From contig CAJJOO010000021.1 of assembly GCA_905193395.1 (NCBI GenBank), positions 1 through 10,505 on the forward strand: a stretch of 10,505 nucleotides of DNA, given 5' to 3'. The notes below the pieces were generated by a model, which was given only the letters and a program-made list of their open reading frames with translations, searched no databases and was not told the DNA's origin. Below, piece after piece: positions 1 to 7,568 of this stretch (the stretch's first letter is position 1; each line of letters opens with the position of its first letter). Position numbers and translations under genes: made by a program. Source of the DNA: an uncultured Porphyromonadaceae bacterium. Its GTDB lineage: Bacteria > Bacteroidota > Bacteroidia > Bacteroidales > Muribaculaceae.

Positions 1-339
1 AATTTCACGCGCTACCTGAGGGCGGCTCTGGGATTTCCGCAATCAATGATGGCCAACGAGGTGGGACTGACACTGAACGGGACGCGCCGGCGCTGCGACA
101 CATTAATATATAGGCGCAACCTGCGGCCGCTGTGCGTGGTCGAGTACAAACGAAGCACCGTGGAGATTACGGCGGCGGTTTTCGACCAGATAGCACGCTA
201 CAATTCGGTGGTCGGCGCACCCTATCTGATTGTGAGCAACGGCATGAAACACTATTGCTGCCGTTTCGACGGCGATGGCTACACCTTCCTGCACGAAATT
301 CCCCGATACGAGGAAATGAACCTCGGCGAAGGAAAGTAA
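1..339 (+). CDS. HsdR-N-like PD-(D/E)XK domain protein, 5' end cut off by the window
   Basis: The frame is open from base 1, so the 112 codons seen are the C-terminal part of a longer gene; the Met at base 46 is internal, because conserved sequence precedes it. The segment matches the N-terminal domain of type I restriction HsdR subunits, which in Bacteroidales also occurs as a stand-alone protein of about 150 residues. Numbering from the first visible residue, a complete nuclease core is visible: Glu20 in MANEV, Asp33 in RCDTLIY, Glu48 and Lys50 in VVEYK, and a QxxxY motif (Gln63, Tyr67). The protein ends shortly after this domain, so there is no helicase part, and no hsdM or hsdS is seen nearby. 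I therefore infer a single-domain nuclease or DNA-binding protein rather than part of a restriction system. Its substrate is unknown. Family placement is fairly sure; function is not. Confidence 0.82.
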   Translation, partial: NFTRYLRAALGFPQSMMANEVGLTLNGTRRRCDTLIYRRNLRPLCVVEYKRSTVEITAAVFDQIARYNSVVGAPYLIVSNGMKHYCCRFDGDGYTFLHEIPRYEEMNLGEGK

Positions 340-356
340 TTGAGATACAACGATAA

Positions 357-406
357 ATCAACGCGGGTATGGCGCACCAATGATGGCCGTGCATACCCGC
401 GTTGAT
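357..406. terminator. Bidirectional hairpin terminator between convergent genes
   Basis: A perfect 15-bp inverted repeat has arms at 357-371 (ATCAACGCGGGTATG) and 392-406, with a 20-nt loop. It lies in the 93-nt gap between the stop of the HsdR-N-like gene and the stop of the phosphorylase gene, so it can serve both strands. No long U-tract follows on either side, so termination is inferred from position and stem strength. Confidence 0.75.
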
Positions 407-432
407 ATGTATATAATGGGGAAAAGACTCTA

Positions 433-2991
433 TCAGATCCAGCGCACGAAGGCGAAGTCCTGACGGTGAGGGAGCATATTGTTCTTGGGATAGATGCGGT
501 AACTGTAACGGAACACGCCGGGATCGCGCATCTTGCCGATGAGTTCGTAGGTGACGATATTGCCCTCTTCCTTTACCTTGCGGAATTCGTTGACGCCGGC
601 GAGGCTTTCCTTGCCGTCTTCGGTGCGGAAGATTACCTGTTCAACGCCCAGGTCGTCGGCAAGGCCGTTGGTGTCGAGGACAACCTCAACGCGGAAAGAT
701 TCGCCGGTGAGGCCGTTGGTGAGGTCGCCGGACTGTTTCATGTCGAGAACCTTGACACCGTCCCAGGCGGCTGCCACTTTTTCTTTCCATTCGGCAATTG
801 TGCGTGCCTTGGCGAAATCATGGGCAGCCAGCGACTTGTAGCGGCTTGCCTCCTTGTCGTAGAAGCGGCTGATGTAGTCGTCGATCATGCGCTTCATGGT
901 GAAGTGGGGAGCTATGTCGGCAATCGAGCCCTTGATATACTGAATCCAGCGGGGCGAATAACCCTTGGAGTTGGTATCGAAGAACAGGGGGATAATCTCG
1001 TTTTCGAGCATGCGGTAGATGGTTGCTGCATCGAGTTTATCCTGCTGGGCCTGGTCAGTGTAGGTGCGTTTGTCGGTGAGTGCCCATCCGGCCTTCTCGT
1101 TGAAGCGGAAGCCTTCGTACCACCAGCCGTCGAGCACGGAGAAGTTGAGCACGCCATTCATCTCGGCCTTTTCGCCCGATGTACCGGAGGCCTCCAGGGG
1201 ACGTGTCGGGGTGTTGAGCCAGATGTCGACACCGGTCACGAGGCGCTTGGCCACAATCATGTTGTAGTCTTCAAGGAAGATAATCTTGCCGAGGAATTCG
1301 GGACGGCGGGAAATTTCGGTGATGCGCTTGATGAGGTCCTGACCGGCACCGTCGGCGGGGTGAGCTTTGCCGGAGAAGATGAACTGGACGGGGAATTTCT
1401 CGTTGTTCACAATCTTGGCCAGACGGTCGAGGTCGGTGAAGAGCAGGTGGGCACGCTTGTATGTGGCGAAACGGCGGGCGAAACCGATAATCAGGGCGTT
1501 GGGGTTGATGCGGTCCATGATTTCCATCACATCGGCGGGATTACCCTGGTTGGCGAGCCAGCGGGCCTTGAAGTCGCGCTTGACGAAATTGATGAACTTG
1601 TTCTTGAGAGCCTGGCGCATAGCCCAGATTTCCTCGTCGGGCACGTCGTAGATGCCCCGCCAAGCCTCGGGGTTGCTCTGGTCGGCGAATACTTCCGGGC
1701 CGAGTTTGTTCCAGTAGAATTCCTTCCACTCGCTGGCGGCCCAGGTGGGCATGTGGACGCCGTTGGTCACATAGCCCACGTGGCTTTCCTCCCAGGTGTA
1801 GCCCTTCCAGATGCCGGCGAACATTTTCTTGGAAACCTCGCCGTGGAGGTAACTTACGCCGTTGGCTTCCTGGCAGGTGTTGAGGGCGAAGACGCTCATG
1901 GAGAAGCGTTCGTTGGTATCGGGATTTTCACGGCCCATGTTCATGAGGTCATTCCACGAAATGCCGAGGCGTGCGGGGAATTCGCCCATGTATTTGCCGA
2001 AGAGCGACTCGTCGAAGTAGTCGTGACCTGCGGGCACGGGGGTATGGACGGTGTAGAGGCCGGAAGCGCGGACCAGTTCCAGGGCTACGTTGAAGTCGAG
2101 GTGGTCCTCCTGGACATAGTCGACAAGGCGCTGGAGGTTGAGCAGGGCTGCATGGCCTTCGTTGCAGTGGTAGAGGGTGGTCTTGATACCGAGTTTCTTG
2201 AGCATGAGGATACCGCCGATACCGAGCATATATTCCTGCTTGATGCGGTTTTCCCAGTCGCCACCGTAGAGTTGGTGGGTGATCTGACGGTCGAATTCGC
2301 TGTTGGCGTCGAAATCTGTATCCATCAGATAGAGTTTCATGCGGCCTACGTTGACGCGCCAGATGTGGCTGTAAACGACGCGGCCGGGGAAGGGAACTTC
2401 GAGCACCACGGGATGACCGTTCTTGTCGAGGACGGGGTCGATGGGCAACTGGTTGAAGTTCTGGGGCTCGTATTTGGCAATCTGTTGTCCGTCAACGCTG
2501 AGGGTCTGGGTGAAGTAACCGTAACGGTAGAGGAAGCCGACGGCGGTCATGTCGACACAACTGTCGGAAGCCTCCTTGATATAGTCGCCGGCGAGGACGC
2601 CAAGACCGCCCGAGTAAATCTTAAGGCAGTTGCAGAGGCCGTATTCCATCGAGAAATAGGCCACCGAAGGCACGTCCTTGCGCATGGGCTGAGCCAGATA
2701 TTCGCGCATCTTGTTGTATACATGCGAGATGCGAGCCATAAGGGCCTTGTCGGCAAGAATTTCGTCGATACGTTCGGAGGAGAGTTGCTGGAGCAACATT
2801 ACGGGGTTTTCGCCTGTGGCGCGCCACAGGTCGGGATTGAGTTCGCGGAAAAGGGTCTTTCCCTCGCTGTTCCACACCCACCAGAGGTTGCGGGCCATCT
2901 CTTCGAGAGGCTTGAGTTGCGACGGAAGTTCGGCTTTGACAGTGATGTCGCGCCAGAAAGGCGCGTTGGTCTTGCTTACCGGAAGTTTCAT
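433..2991 (-). CDS. glgP: Alpha-glucan (glycogen) phosphorylase, GT35 family
   Basis: This 852-aa cytoplasmic enzyme should cleave the non-reducing ends of glycogen or maltodextrin with phosphate, releasing glucose-1-phosphate. It belongs to the shorter bacterial alpha-glucan phosphorylase type. Residues about 10-120 form the N-terminal DUF3417-like region (ARNLWWVWN at 33-41), followed by the glycosyltransferase body. The pyridoxal-phosphate site is EASGTSGEK at 600-608, with Lys608 as the expected cofactor lysine, followed by [13 protein letters not shown]. Other family motifs are [11 protein letters not shown] (126-136), HCNEGHAAL (275-283) and [11 protein letters not shown] (314-324). The last 120 residues or so are an extra C-terminal region. 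The start is ATG at 2991, 11 nt after the stop of the glycogen synthase gene, so the two are almost certainly one transcript. Key residues are intact. Whether glycogen or short maltodextrins is the preferred substrate cannot be told. Confidence 0.95.
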   Translation of the reverse strand: MKLPVSKTNAPFWRDITVKAELPSQLKPLEEMARNLWWVWNSEGKTLFRELNPDLWRATGENPVMLLQQLSSERIDEILADKALMARISHVYNKMREYLAQPMRKDVPSVAYFSMEYGLCNCLKIYSGGLGVLAGDYIKEASDSCVDMTAVGFLYRYGYFTQTLSVDGQQIAKYEPQNFNQLPIDPVLDKNGHPVVLEVPFPGRVVYSHIWRVNVGRMKLYLMDTDFDANSEFDRQITHQLYGGDWENRIKQEYMLGIGGILMLKKLGIKTTLYHCNEGHAALLNLQRLVDYVQEDHLDFNVALELVRASGLYTVHTPVPAGHDYFDESLFGKYMGEFPARLGISWNDLMNMGRENPDTNERFSMSVFALNTCQEANGVSYLHGEVSKKMFAGIWKGYTWEESHVGYVTNGVHMPTWAASEWKEFYWNKLGPEVFADQSNPEAWRGIYDVPDEEIWAMRQALKNKFINFVKRDFKARWLANQGNPADVMEIMDRINPNALIIGFARRFATYKRAHLLFTDLDRLAKIVNNEKFPVQFIFSGKAHPADGAGQDLIKRITEISRRPEFLGKIIFLEDYNMIVAKRLVTGVDIWLNTPTRPLEASGTSGEKAEMNGVLNFSVLDGWWYEGFRFNEKAGWALTDKRTYTDQAQQDKLDAATIYRMLENEIIPLFFDTNSKGYSPRWIQYIKGSIADIAPHFTMKRMIDDYISRFYDKEASRYKSLAAHDFAKARTIAEWKEKVAAAWDGVKVLDMKQSGDLTNGLTGESFRVEVVLDTNGLADDLGVEQVIFRTEDGKESLAGVNEFRKVKEEGNIVTYELIGKMRDPGVFRYSYRIYPKNNMLPHRQDFAFVRWI

Positions 2992-3002
2992 ATATTATAA
3001 TG

Positions 3003-4658
3003 TTATTGGTTTTTATTACGTGAGTCGCGTGCGGCGAGGGCCAGGGCGTATGCCTCCTCGTAGTACTTGATGAAGTGTCGCCAGTCGGCGCGTGCGGCCG
3101 TAGCGCGTGCGGCGTCGGAGAATTCGGCGCGGCGCTTGGCGGGAGCGGTCTGCAGGGCAGCCAGCAGCGCGGCGATGTCGCCCACAACCTGCCGGTAGTT
3201 TGAATCGTTTCGGGGCACGGCCACGGCGCCTTCGTCGGCAAAAGTATTCTCGCCTGTGGAGGCCAGCCACTGTCCGAAGCCGGAAAGCGATGTCGTGATG
3301 GTGGGAACACCGAAGGCGACACTTTCCAGCGGGGTGTAGCCCCAGGGCTCGTAGTATGAAGCGAATACAGTGGCGTCCATACCAATCAGAAGGTCGTAGT
3401 AGACGCGGTCGAAGATGCCGTCGTCGCCGTTCAGATAGCAGGGCACGTAGATGACCGATACTGCCTCGTTGCGGTCGGAGGCCGCAAAGCCCAGTTGATG
3501 AAGACGGCAGTAAATGGGGTCGTCGTTGTAGTTGTGGATGTTATGGGTTATGACAGGGTCGGCCAGGCCGGTTTCGATGCCGTCGGTCAGAGCCTTGCGG
3601 AGGTCGGCGCGGGGACCGTCGGACCAGGCGGGAACCATCACGAATGCCAGCACGGGGCCGGATGTGCCGCGGTCGCAGAGCGAGGCCATAGCGTCGGCAA
3701 ATACGTCAAGGCCTTTGTTGCGGTATTCGCAGCGGCCGGACGTACATATAATAAATGTGTTGTCGTCGAAATCGCGGCCGGTGAGAGCGTGGGCCACACG
3801 CAGCAGCGAGGCGCGCGCGGCGGCGCGGGTCTTGGCGAAGCGTGTTCGCGCGGGCACGAAACCGGGTTCAAATCCGTTGGGCGTCACCACGTCGGGCTTG
3901 CGCTCGAGCAGTTGTGCACATTCTGCGGCGGTAACTTCGCTGACGGTGGTGAAGCAGTCTGCCTCGCGTGCGGCAGCCTTTTCGAGCGAGTGCTTAGACT
4001 CCATGTTGAGTTCGCGGGCCATCTGGTCGCCGTTGTAGGCTTTCAACTGGTCGTAGAGAGGCTTTCCGTTTCCGCAGATGCTGCGGCCGATGCAGGTTGC
4101 ATGAGTCGTGAAGACGGTTGCGACCTTGGGCAGACGGGCCTTGACGTCGAGCAGAGCCATACCCGTGGTCCACTCGTTGAAGGCGGCAATGAAATTTGCA
4201 TAGCCCTTTTCGGAATAATATTCGACAAGGCTCTCGATTACGGCTGCGGCAGCCCGGCTGAACGCGCAGGCTTCGTCATAATCTCCATAGGCGTGAAGCG
4301 AGTCGACGCCGTAAAGTTCCCACATGCGGCCGTAGTAGGCATCCTTGGCGGCATATAGAGCGTCGAATTTCACAAGTATCGCAATAGGCTTTCCGGGAAC
4401 GTCCCAGCGGCCCACACGGACCTCGACGCCGACAGGCAGCAAGGCCTTTTCGCGCCAGCCCTTCAACAGCGAACGGCTTTCAGTGAAATCCTGGGGCACA
4501 CGGTCGCCGTGAATATCGGGCCCTATGAAAATAATATGATCTTTATAAAGAGCCTGCAGGCTTTTGGCCTTGGTTGAAAGGACGGTATAGATGCCTCCGA
4601 CCTTATTACAAACCTCCCAACTTGCCTCAAAAATATAATCTACTGCTTTATCAGCCAT
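3003..4658 (-). CDS. Glycogen synthase, GT3 (eukaryote-like) family
   Basis: This 551-aa retaining glucosyltransferase should extend alpha-1,4-glucan chains from a nucleotide-glucose donor. It resembles the GT3 family of fungal and animal glycogen synthases, not bacterial GlgA (GT5). Visible motifs are EVCNKVGGIYTVLSTKA (15-31), TTHATCIGR (184-192), TVSEVTAAEC (238-247), GRCEYRNKGLD (308-318; Arg309 and Lys315 are expected donor contacts) and YYEPWGYTPLE (435-445), which holds the E-x7-E pair Glu437/Glu445, then ITTSLSGFG. It is shorter than eukaryotic enzymes (about 640-740 aa), and I see no arginine-rich regulatory helix or phosphorylation tail. The start at 4658 is preferred over an in-frame TTG at 4718, because the TTG lies in the -33 element of the promoter at 4687-4719. 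It leads the operon with the phosphorylase. Donor choice, UDP- versus ADP-glucose, cannot be proven here; the GT3 family suggests UDP-glucose. Confidence 0.93.
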   Translation of the reverse strand: MADKAVDYIFEASWEVCNKVGGIYTVLSTKAKSLQALYKDHIIFIGPDIHGDRVPQDFTESRSLLKGWREKALLPVGVEVRVGRWDVPGKPIAILVKFDALYAAKDAYYGRMWELYGVDSLHAYGDYDEACAFSRAAAAVIESLVEYYSEKGYANFIAAFNEWTTGMALLDVKARLPKVATVFTTHATCIGRSICGNGKPLYDQLKAYNGDQMARELNMESKHSLEKAAAREADCFTTVSEVTAAECAQLLERKPDVVTPNGFEPGFVPARTRFAKTRAAARASLLRVAHALTGRDFDDNTFIICTSGRCEYRNKGLDVFADAMASLCDRGTSGPVLAFVMVPAWSDGPRADLRKALTDGIETGLADPVITHNIHNYNDDPIYCRLHQLGFAASDRNEAVSVIYVPCYLNGDDGIFDRVYYDLLIGMDATVFASYYEPWGYTPLESVAFGVPTITTSLSGFGQWLASTGENTFADEGAVAVPRNDSNYRQVVGDIAALLAALQTAPAKRRAEFSDAARATAARADWRHFIKYYEEAYALALAARDSRNKNQ

Positions 4659-4686
4659 AAAGATGAAGAAAATCAGTTTTTGAGCC

Positions 4687-4719
4687 GCAAAGTTAGTCAT
4701 TTTTTCGTTAATCCCCAAA
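4687..4719 (-). promoter_or_regulatory. Bacteroidota-type promoter of the glycogen operon
   Basis: On the minus strand, TAACTTTGC (4695-4687) matches the TAnnTTTG -7 element. TTTG (4719-4716) lies 20 nt upstream and matches the -33 element. Expected transcription start is near 4682, giving a leader of about 24 nt before the ATG at 4658. Confidence 0.8.
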
Positions 4720-4770
4720 TGGTGAAATGTTAAAGCGCCAAATATGTGCTGCGAATCGGACTGAAAACAC

Positions 4771-4778
4771 TATTTTTG
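4771..4778 (+). promoter_or_regulatory. Bacteroidota-type promoter of rmuC
   Basis: TATTTTTG matches the TAnnTTTG -7 element. The -33 element is weak; TGTG at 4745-4748 is the nearest candidate, with a 22-nt spacer. Transcription should start near 4784, about 28 nt before the ATG at 4812. It stands back to back with the glycogen operon promoter in the 153-nt intergenic region. Confidence 0.65.
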
Positions 4779-4811
4779 TACCAAAAACCGAACAAATTAC
4801 CAATCGCAGAT

Positions 4812-6017
4812 ATGACAGTAGCCGTGATGATTGCCATAATGGCAACGGTAGCCGCCGTCGCCGCCCTGGCGGCATGGATGGCGGCACGACGCCGTGCCGA
4901 AACCCTGGCCGAAGAACTGAACGTGTGCCGCCAGTCCCAAATCAGAGAACACGCCCGCGCCGAAGCCCTTGAAATACAACTTAACAGCGAACGCGAAATG
5001 ATGTCCGAGCGTTTCAAGGCCATCGCCACCGACGTGCTGCAGGCTTCGTCGCAGACGCTTGAAAACGGCAGCCGCCTGAGCCTCGAAGCCGTCGTGGCGC
5101 CCGTAAAGGCCTCGCTGGAAATCTTTTCGCGCGAGTTCAAGGAATCCCACAGCCGCGACACGGCCGAGCGCGCAGCCCTGCGCCAGGGAATCATCGACCT
5201 GGCGCGCCTGAGCAACACCGTGGGCGAGGAGACGCGGCGTCTGTCGGCCGCACTGAAAGGGAATGCCTCGTTCCAGGGCCGCTGGGGCGAGATGGTGCTG
5301 AAAAACGTACTCGAGAAATCCGGGCTTGAAGAGGGGCGCTGGCTGGTGTTCCAGGACACCTGCCGCGACAGCGGAGGCCGGCTGCTGAGGCCCGACGCCG
5401 TAATCAACTGTCCCGGCGACCGCAAGATTATCATCGACTCGAAAGTTTCCCTGACCGACTACCTGCGGATGACCGAAGCCGAAAACGACGCCGCACGCGA
5501 GGCAATGCTCAAGGCTCACCTGCGCTCGGTAGAGAATCACATCAAGGAACTCGAATCCAAGGCATATCAGGACAATGTCGATGCGCTGAGTGCCGATTTC
5601 GTGCTGATGTTCATGCCCCACGAGGGAGCCTATATGGCGGCGATGCAGGCCTCGGAAAGGCTGTGGGAACGTGCATGGAACAGCCGCGTGATTATCGTCT
5701 CCCCTACCCACCTGGTTGCCGTGATAAAAATCGTGGAACAGATGTGGCGGGTCGACGACCACAATACCAACGCCCTGAAAATAGCCGAGGAAGCGACAAA
5801 GATGGCCGACAAACTGGTGCTGGCACTGAACGAACTGTCGCAGGCCGGGCACGCCATCGACGCGGCCCGTGCATCGTACGACACCGTTGTGGCGCGTATC
5901 TCAACGGGCCGCGGCAGCGTCATGAGGCATATAGATAAACTGCGGAATCTGGGCATACGCAGCCAGCGTGCGGTTCCGGGGGAATTTGCCGGCGGCGACA
6001 GCGACGAAGGCGAATAA
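4812..6017 (+). CDS. rmuC: DNA recombination protein RmuC
   Basis: This 401-aa protein belongs to the RmuC family, whose E. coli member limits recombination or inversion at short inverted repeats and has a restriction-endonuclease-like fold. Residues 1-24 (from MTVAVMIAIMATVA) are a hydrophobic anchor with a following Arg cluster. Residues about 25-150 are rich in charged heptad-like helix. The RmuC core starts at QGRWGEMVL (155-163) and contains IIIDSKVS (Asp209, Lys211), FMPHEGAY (267-274), IIVSPTHL (294-301) and EQMWRVDDHNTNA. The ATG at 4812 is chosen over an upstream GTG at 4746, because the promoter at 4771-4778 lies between them and because the hydrophobic segment then sits at the extreme N-terminus. 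The gene is monocistronic. It ends 8 nt from the convergent sigma factor gene. Family assignment is firm; the biochemical activity is poorly defined in all species. Confidence 0.94.
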   Translation: MTVAVMIAIMATVAAVAALAAWMAARRRAETLAEELNVCRQSQIREHARAEALEIQLNSEREMMSERFKAIATDVLQASSQTLENGSRLSLEAVVAPVKASLEIFSREFKESHSRDTAERAALRQGIIDLARLSNTVGEETRRLSAALKGNASFQGRWGEMVLKNVLEKSGLEEGRWLVFQDTCRDSGGRLLRPDAVINCPGDRKIIIDSKVSLTDYLRMTEAENDAAREAMLKAHLRSVENHIKELESKAYQDNVDALSADFVLMFMPHEGAYMAAMQASERLWERAWNSRVIIVSPTHLVAVIKIVEQMWRVDDHNTNALKIAEEATKMADKLVLALNELSQAGHAIDAARASYDTVVARISTGRGSVMRHIDKLRNLGIRSQRAVPGEFAGGDSDEGE

Positions 6018-6025
6018 GAGGCTGA

Positions 6026-6529
6026 TTAACGCTGAGAGCGCAGCATTTCCTGCAAGCGCTTGCGGGCAAAGAAAATACGGCTCTTAATCGTACCCACGGG
6101 CTGGCCCATGTGACTGGCAATCTCGGCATACTTGTAGCCGGCAAGGTGCATCGAGAAGGGGATGCGCATATCGTCCTTGAACGAATCTATGATGGCGTGG
6201 ATTTCCTTGGTGGCAATGGCGCCCTCGGGCGATTCGAAGCCCGAATTCTGCGACAGATTCAGGTGGTAGAGGTCCTCGGTGCGGTCGACCACGGTGTTGG
6301 TGCGCACGGCCTTGCGGTAGTTATTGATAAAAATATTGCGCATGATGGTATAGACCCATCCCTTGAAATTTATATTGTCGACATACTTGGCCTCGTTGTC
6401 GAGTACTTTCAGTGTGGTATCCTGCAACAAATCGTAAGCGTCATCGCGGTTAGAAGTGAGCATATAGGCAAAGTTCAGCAGATTGTCCTGTACGGCAAGT
6501 AACTTGGCCTGGAATTTTGAAGTCGCCAT
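6026..6529 (-). CDS. ECF-type RNA polymerase sigma factor
   Basis: This 167-aa protein should bind core RNA polymerase and direct it to a subset of promoters. Region 2 is seen at about 15-75: DDAYDLLQDTTLKVL (29-43) and NFKGWVYTIMRNIFINNYRK (54-73). Region 4 is at about 108-162, with the helix-turn-helix YKYAEIASHMGQPVGTIKSRIFFARKRL region (132-159). There is no region 1.1 or 3, as expected for group 4 sigmas. The start is ATG at 6529; an in-frame TTG at 6643 would add 38 unconserved residues. No anti-sigma gene follows, because the next gene is convergent rmuC 8 nt away, and none precedes it, because the next gene is divergent. The regulon and inducing signal cannot be read from the sequence. 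I found no good TAnnTTTG promoter upstream, which could mean an alternative or self-regulated promoter. Confidence 0.93.
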   Translation of the reverse strand: MATSKFQAKLLAVQDNLLNFAYMLTSNRDDAYDLLQDTTLKVLDNEAKYVDNINFKGWVYTIMRNIFINNYRKAVRTNTVVDRTEDLYHLNLSQNSGFESPEGAIATKEIHAIIDSFKDDMRIPFSMHLAGYKYAEIASHMGQPVGTIKSRIFFARKRLQEMLRSQR

Positions 6530-6566
6530 GAGAAAAGAGAATTTTAGGTTCGTGTGAAAAAGCGCT

Positions 6567-6612
6567 GCCGATAACCGGAAAACAGGAGTCAGGTGACTCA
6601 CCGGTATCCGGC
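6567..6612 (-). repeat. Nested inverted repeat upstream of the sigma factor gene
   Basis: The outer arms at 6567-6578 and 6601-6612 pair over 11 bp with two single-base bulges (A6573, C6608). Inside, GAGTCA (6586-6591) and TGACTC (6594-6599) form a perfect repeat with a 2-nt spacer, and GGTGA-C-TCACC (6592-6602) is an overlapping palindrome. The element ends 38 nt before the sigma start codon, so it could be an operator or a leader-RNA hairpin. The rest of the 238-nt divergent region is AT-rich, with no confident promoter match on either strand. Confidence 0.5.
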
Positions 6613-6767
6613 GTTTTGATGTATAACAACCGCGACAACACAATAAGTTGTTAATTTATAGTTTTTTACACCCTTGTCGGCCGATATTTGCCTTATTTGA
6701 AGATTGCGAACAATAGCGGGGATGCCGTTGTTGATTTTATATAAGAAACCTCAAAACAAATATCAAA

Positions 6768-7493
6768 ATGCGCGTCACATACTTAGCACACAGCGGATTC
6801 ATGGTATCCACCCCCGACGTGATCATGGTCTTCGACTATTTCCGCGACCCGTCGCACACGGTTGTAAAGGAACTTGAACGTCGCCCCGACACACCGGTGA
6901 TTTTTTTCGTAAGCCACAGCCATCCCGACCATTACAACACCGAAATATTCAATCTTGCGCAGAACCATTCGCGCACATACGTCCTGAGCAACGACGTTGA
7001 GGCCCGCGACACCAACTCGCGCCTGGCCATTCAGGGGATGAGCGCCGGCGACATCGTGAACGGACTTCCCGGCGGCGTCTCGGTCAAGGCCTACCCATCC
7101 ACGGACGCCGGAGTGGCCTTCGACGTCACTCTGAAAGACGGCCGCAAGGTATTCCATGCCGGCGACCTCAACAACTGGCACTGGAACGAGGTGTCGACAC
7201 CCCGCGAAGTGGCCCACGAATCATCGGAATTCATGAAAGTCGTCCACAGGATTGCCTCCGAGAACGATATGCTCGACGTGGTGTTCTTCCCCGTCGACAC
7301 CCGTCAGGGAAAGGATTTCGCCCTGGGCGCAGCCGAATTTGTGGACAATGTGCATGTGAAGAACTTCTTCCCGATGCATTTCGACGGTGCCCACGAACTT
7401 GCCTGCGATTTCGGCATCTATCCTTTCGACCACAATCCGGACACCAAATTCCACTGTCTGTACCGTCCGGGCCAGTCGACCGACGTAAGTTGA
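6768..7493 (+). CDS. MBL-fold metallo-hydrolase
   Basis: This 241-aa cytoplasmic protein has a metallo-beta-lactamase fold related to the UlaG/Lactamase_B_3-type group. The metal-binding motif HSHPDH is at 50-55 (His50, His52, Asp54, His55). Further expected ligands are His130 and Asp133 in FHAGDLNNWHW (129-139), and His204 in FFPMHF. The STDAGVAF segment (111-118) and the GDLN-WHW signature are typical of a widespread subgroup whose substrate is not established. There is no signal peptide. The start is ATG at 6768 after an A-rich leader. No consensus promoter was found in the preceding 100 nt; an AT-rich TATATAAG lies about 25 nt upstream of the start. It is a single gene, ended by the hairpin at 7517-7548. 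The fold and metal site are clear. The reaction (phosphodiester, lactone, thioester or other) is open. Confidence 0.9.
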   Translation: MRVTYLAHSGFMVSTPDVIMVFDYFRDPSHTVVKELERRPDTPVIFFVSHSHPDHYNTEIFNLAQNHSRTYVLSNDVEARDTNSRLAIQGMSAGDIVNGLPGGVSVKAYPSTDAGVAFDVTLKDGRKVFHAGDLNNWHWNEVSTPREVAHESSEFMKVVHRIASENDMLDVVFFPVDTRQGKDFALGAAEFVDNVHVKNFFPMHFDGAHELACDFGIYPFDHNPDTKFHCLYRPGQSTDVS

Positions 7494-7516
7494 CAAAAAA
7501 AACGACAGGCGACAAA

Positions 7517-7548
7517 CGGGGCCGCGCAGCGTATGTTGCGCGGCCCCG
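7517..7548. terminator. Bidirectional GC-rich hairpin terminator
   Basis: A perfect 12-bp stem pairs CGGGGCCGCGCA (7517-7528) with 7537-7548 around an 8-nt loop. It lies in the 75-nt gap between the convergent MBL-hydrolase and carbonic-anhydrase-like genes. On the minus strand a run of eight or more T follows about 15 nt past the stem (7495-7502). On the plus strand only a short AT-rich stretch follows. Confidence 0.85.
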
Positions 7549-7568
7549 CGTATTTAATATTGCATGAA

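Noticed and set aside
1..339. A type I restriction-modification locus
   Set aside because: Only an HsdR-N-like domain is present. There is no helicase region, methylase or specificity subunit, and the next genes are metabolic.
466..3000. An 844-codon open frame on the plus strand, antisense to the phosphorylase gene
   Set aside because: It is in codon register with glgP, so it stays open simply because glgP avoids TTA, CTA and TCA codons. The product is low-complexity Val/Gly/Glu-rich and resembles no family, while glgP is clearly real.
3495..4358. A 287-codon plus-strand frame antisense to the glycogen synthase gene
   Set aside because: It is a shadow of a well-supported gene, with no motif or promoter of its own.
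6052..6063. The 12-nt palindrome GCAAGCGCTTGC as a terminator or binding site
   Set aside because: It lies within the coding sequence for the C-terminal region 4 helix of the sigma factor, has no loop, and is explained by codon choice.
6530..6643. N-terminal extension of the sigma factor from a TTG at 6643
   Set aside because: It crosses the inverted repeat and encodes Cys/Arg-rich sequence unlike any sigma N-terminus. The ATG at 6529 begins at the usual point before region 2.
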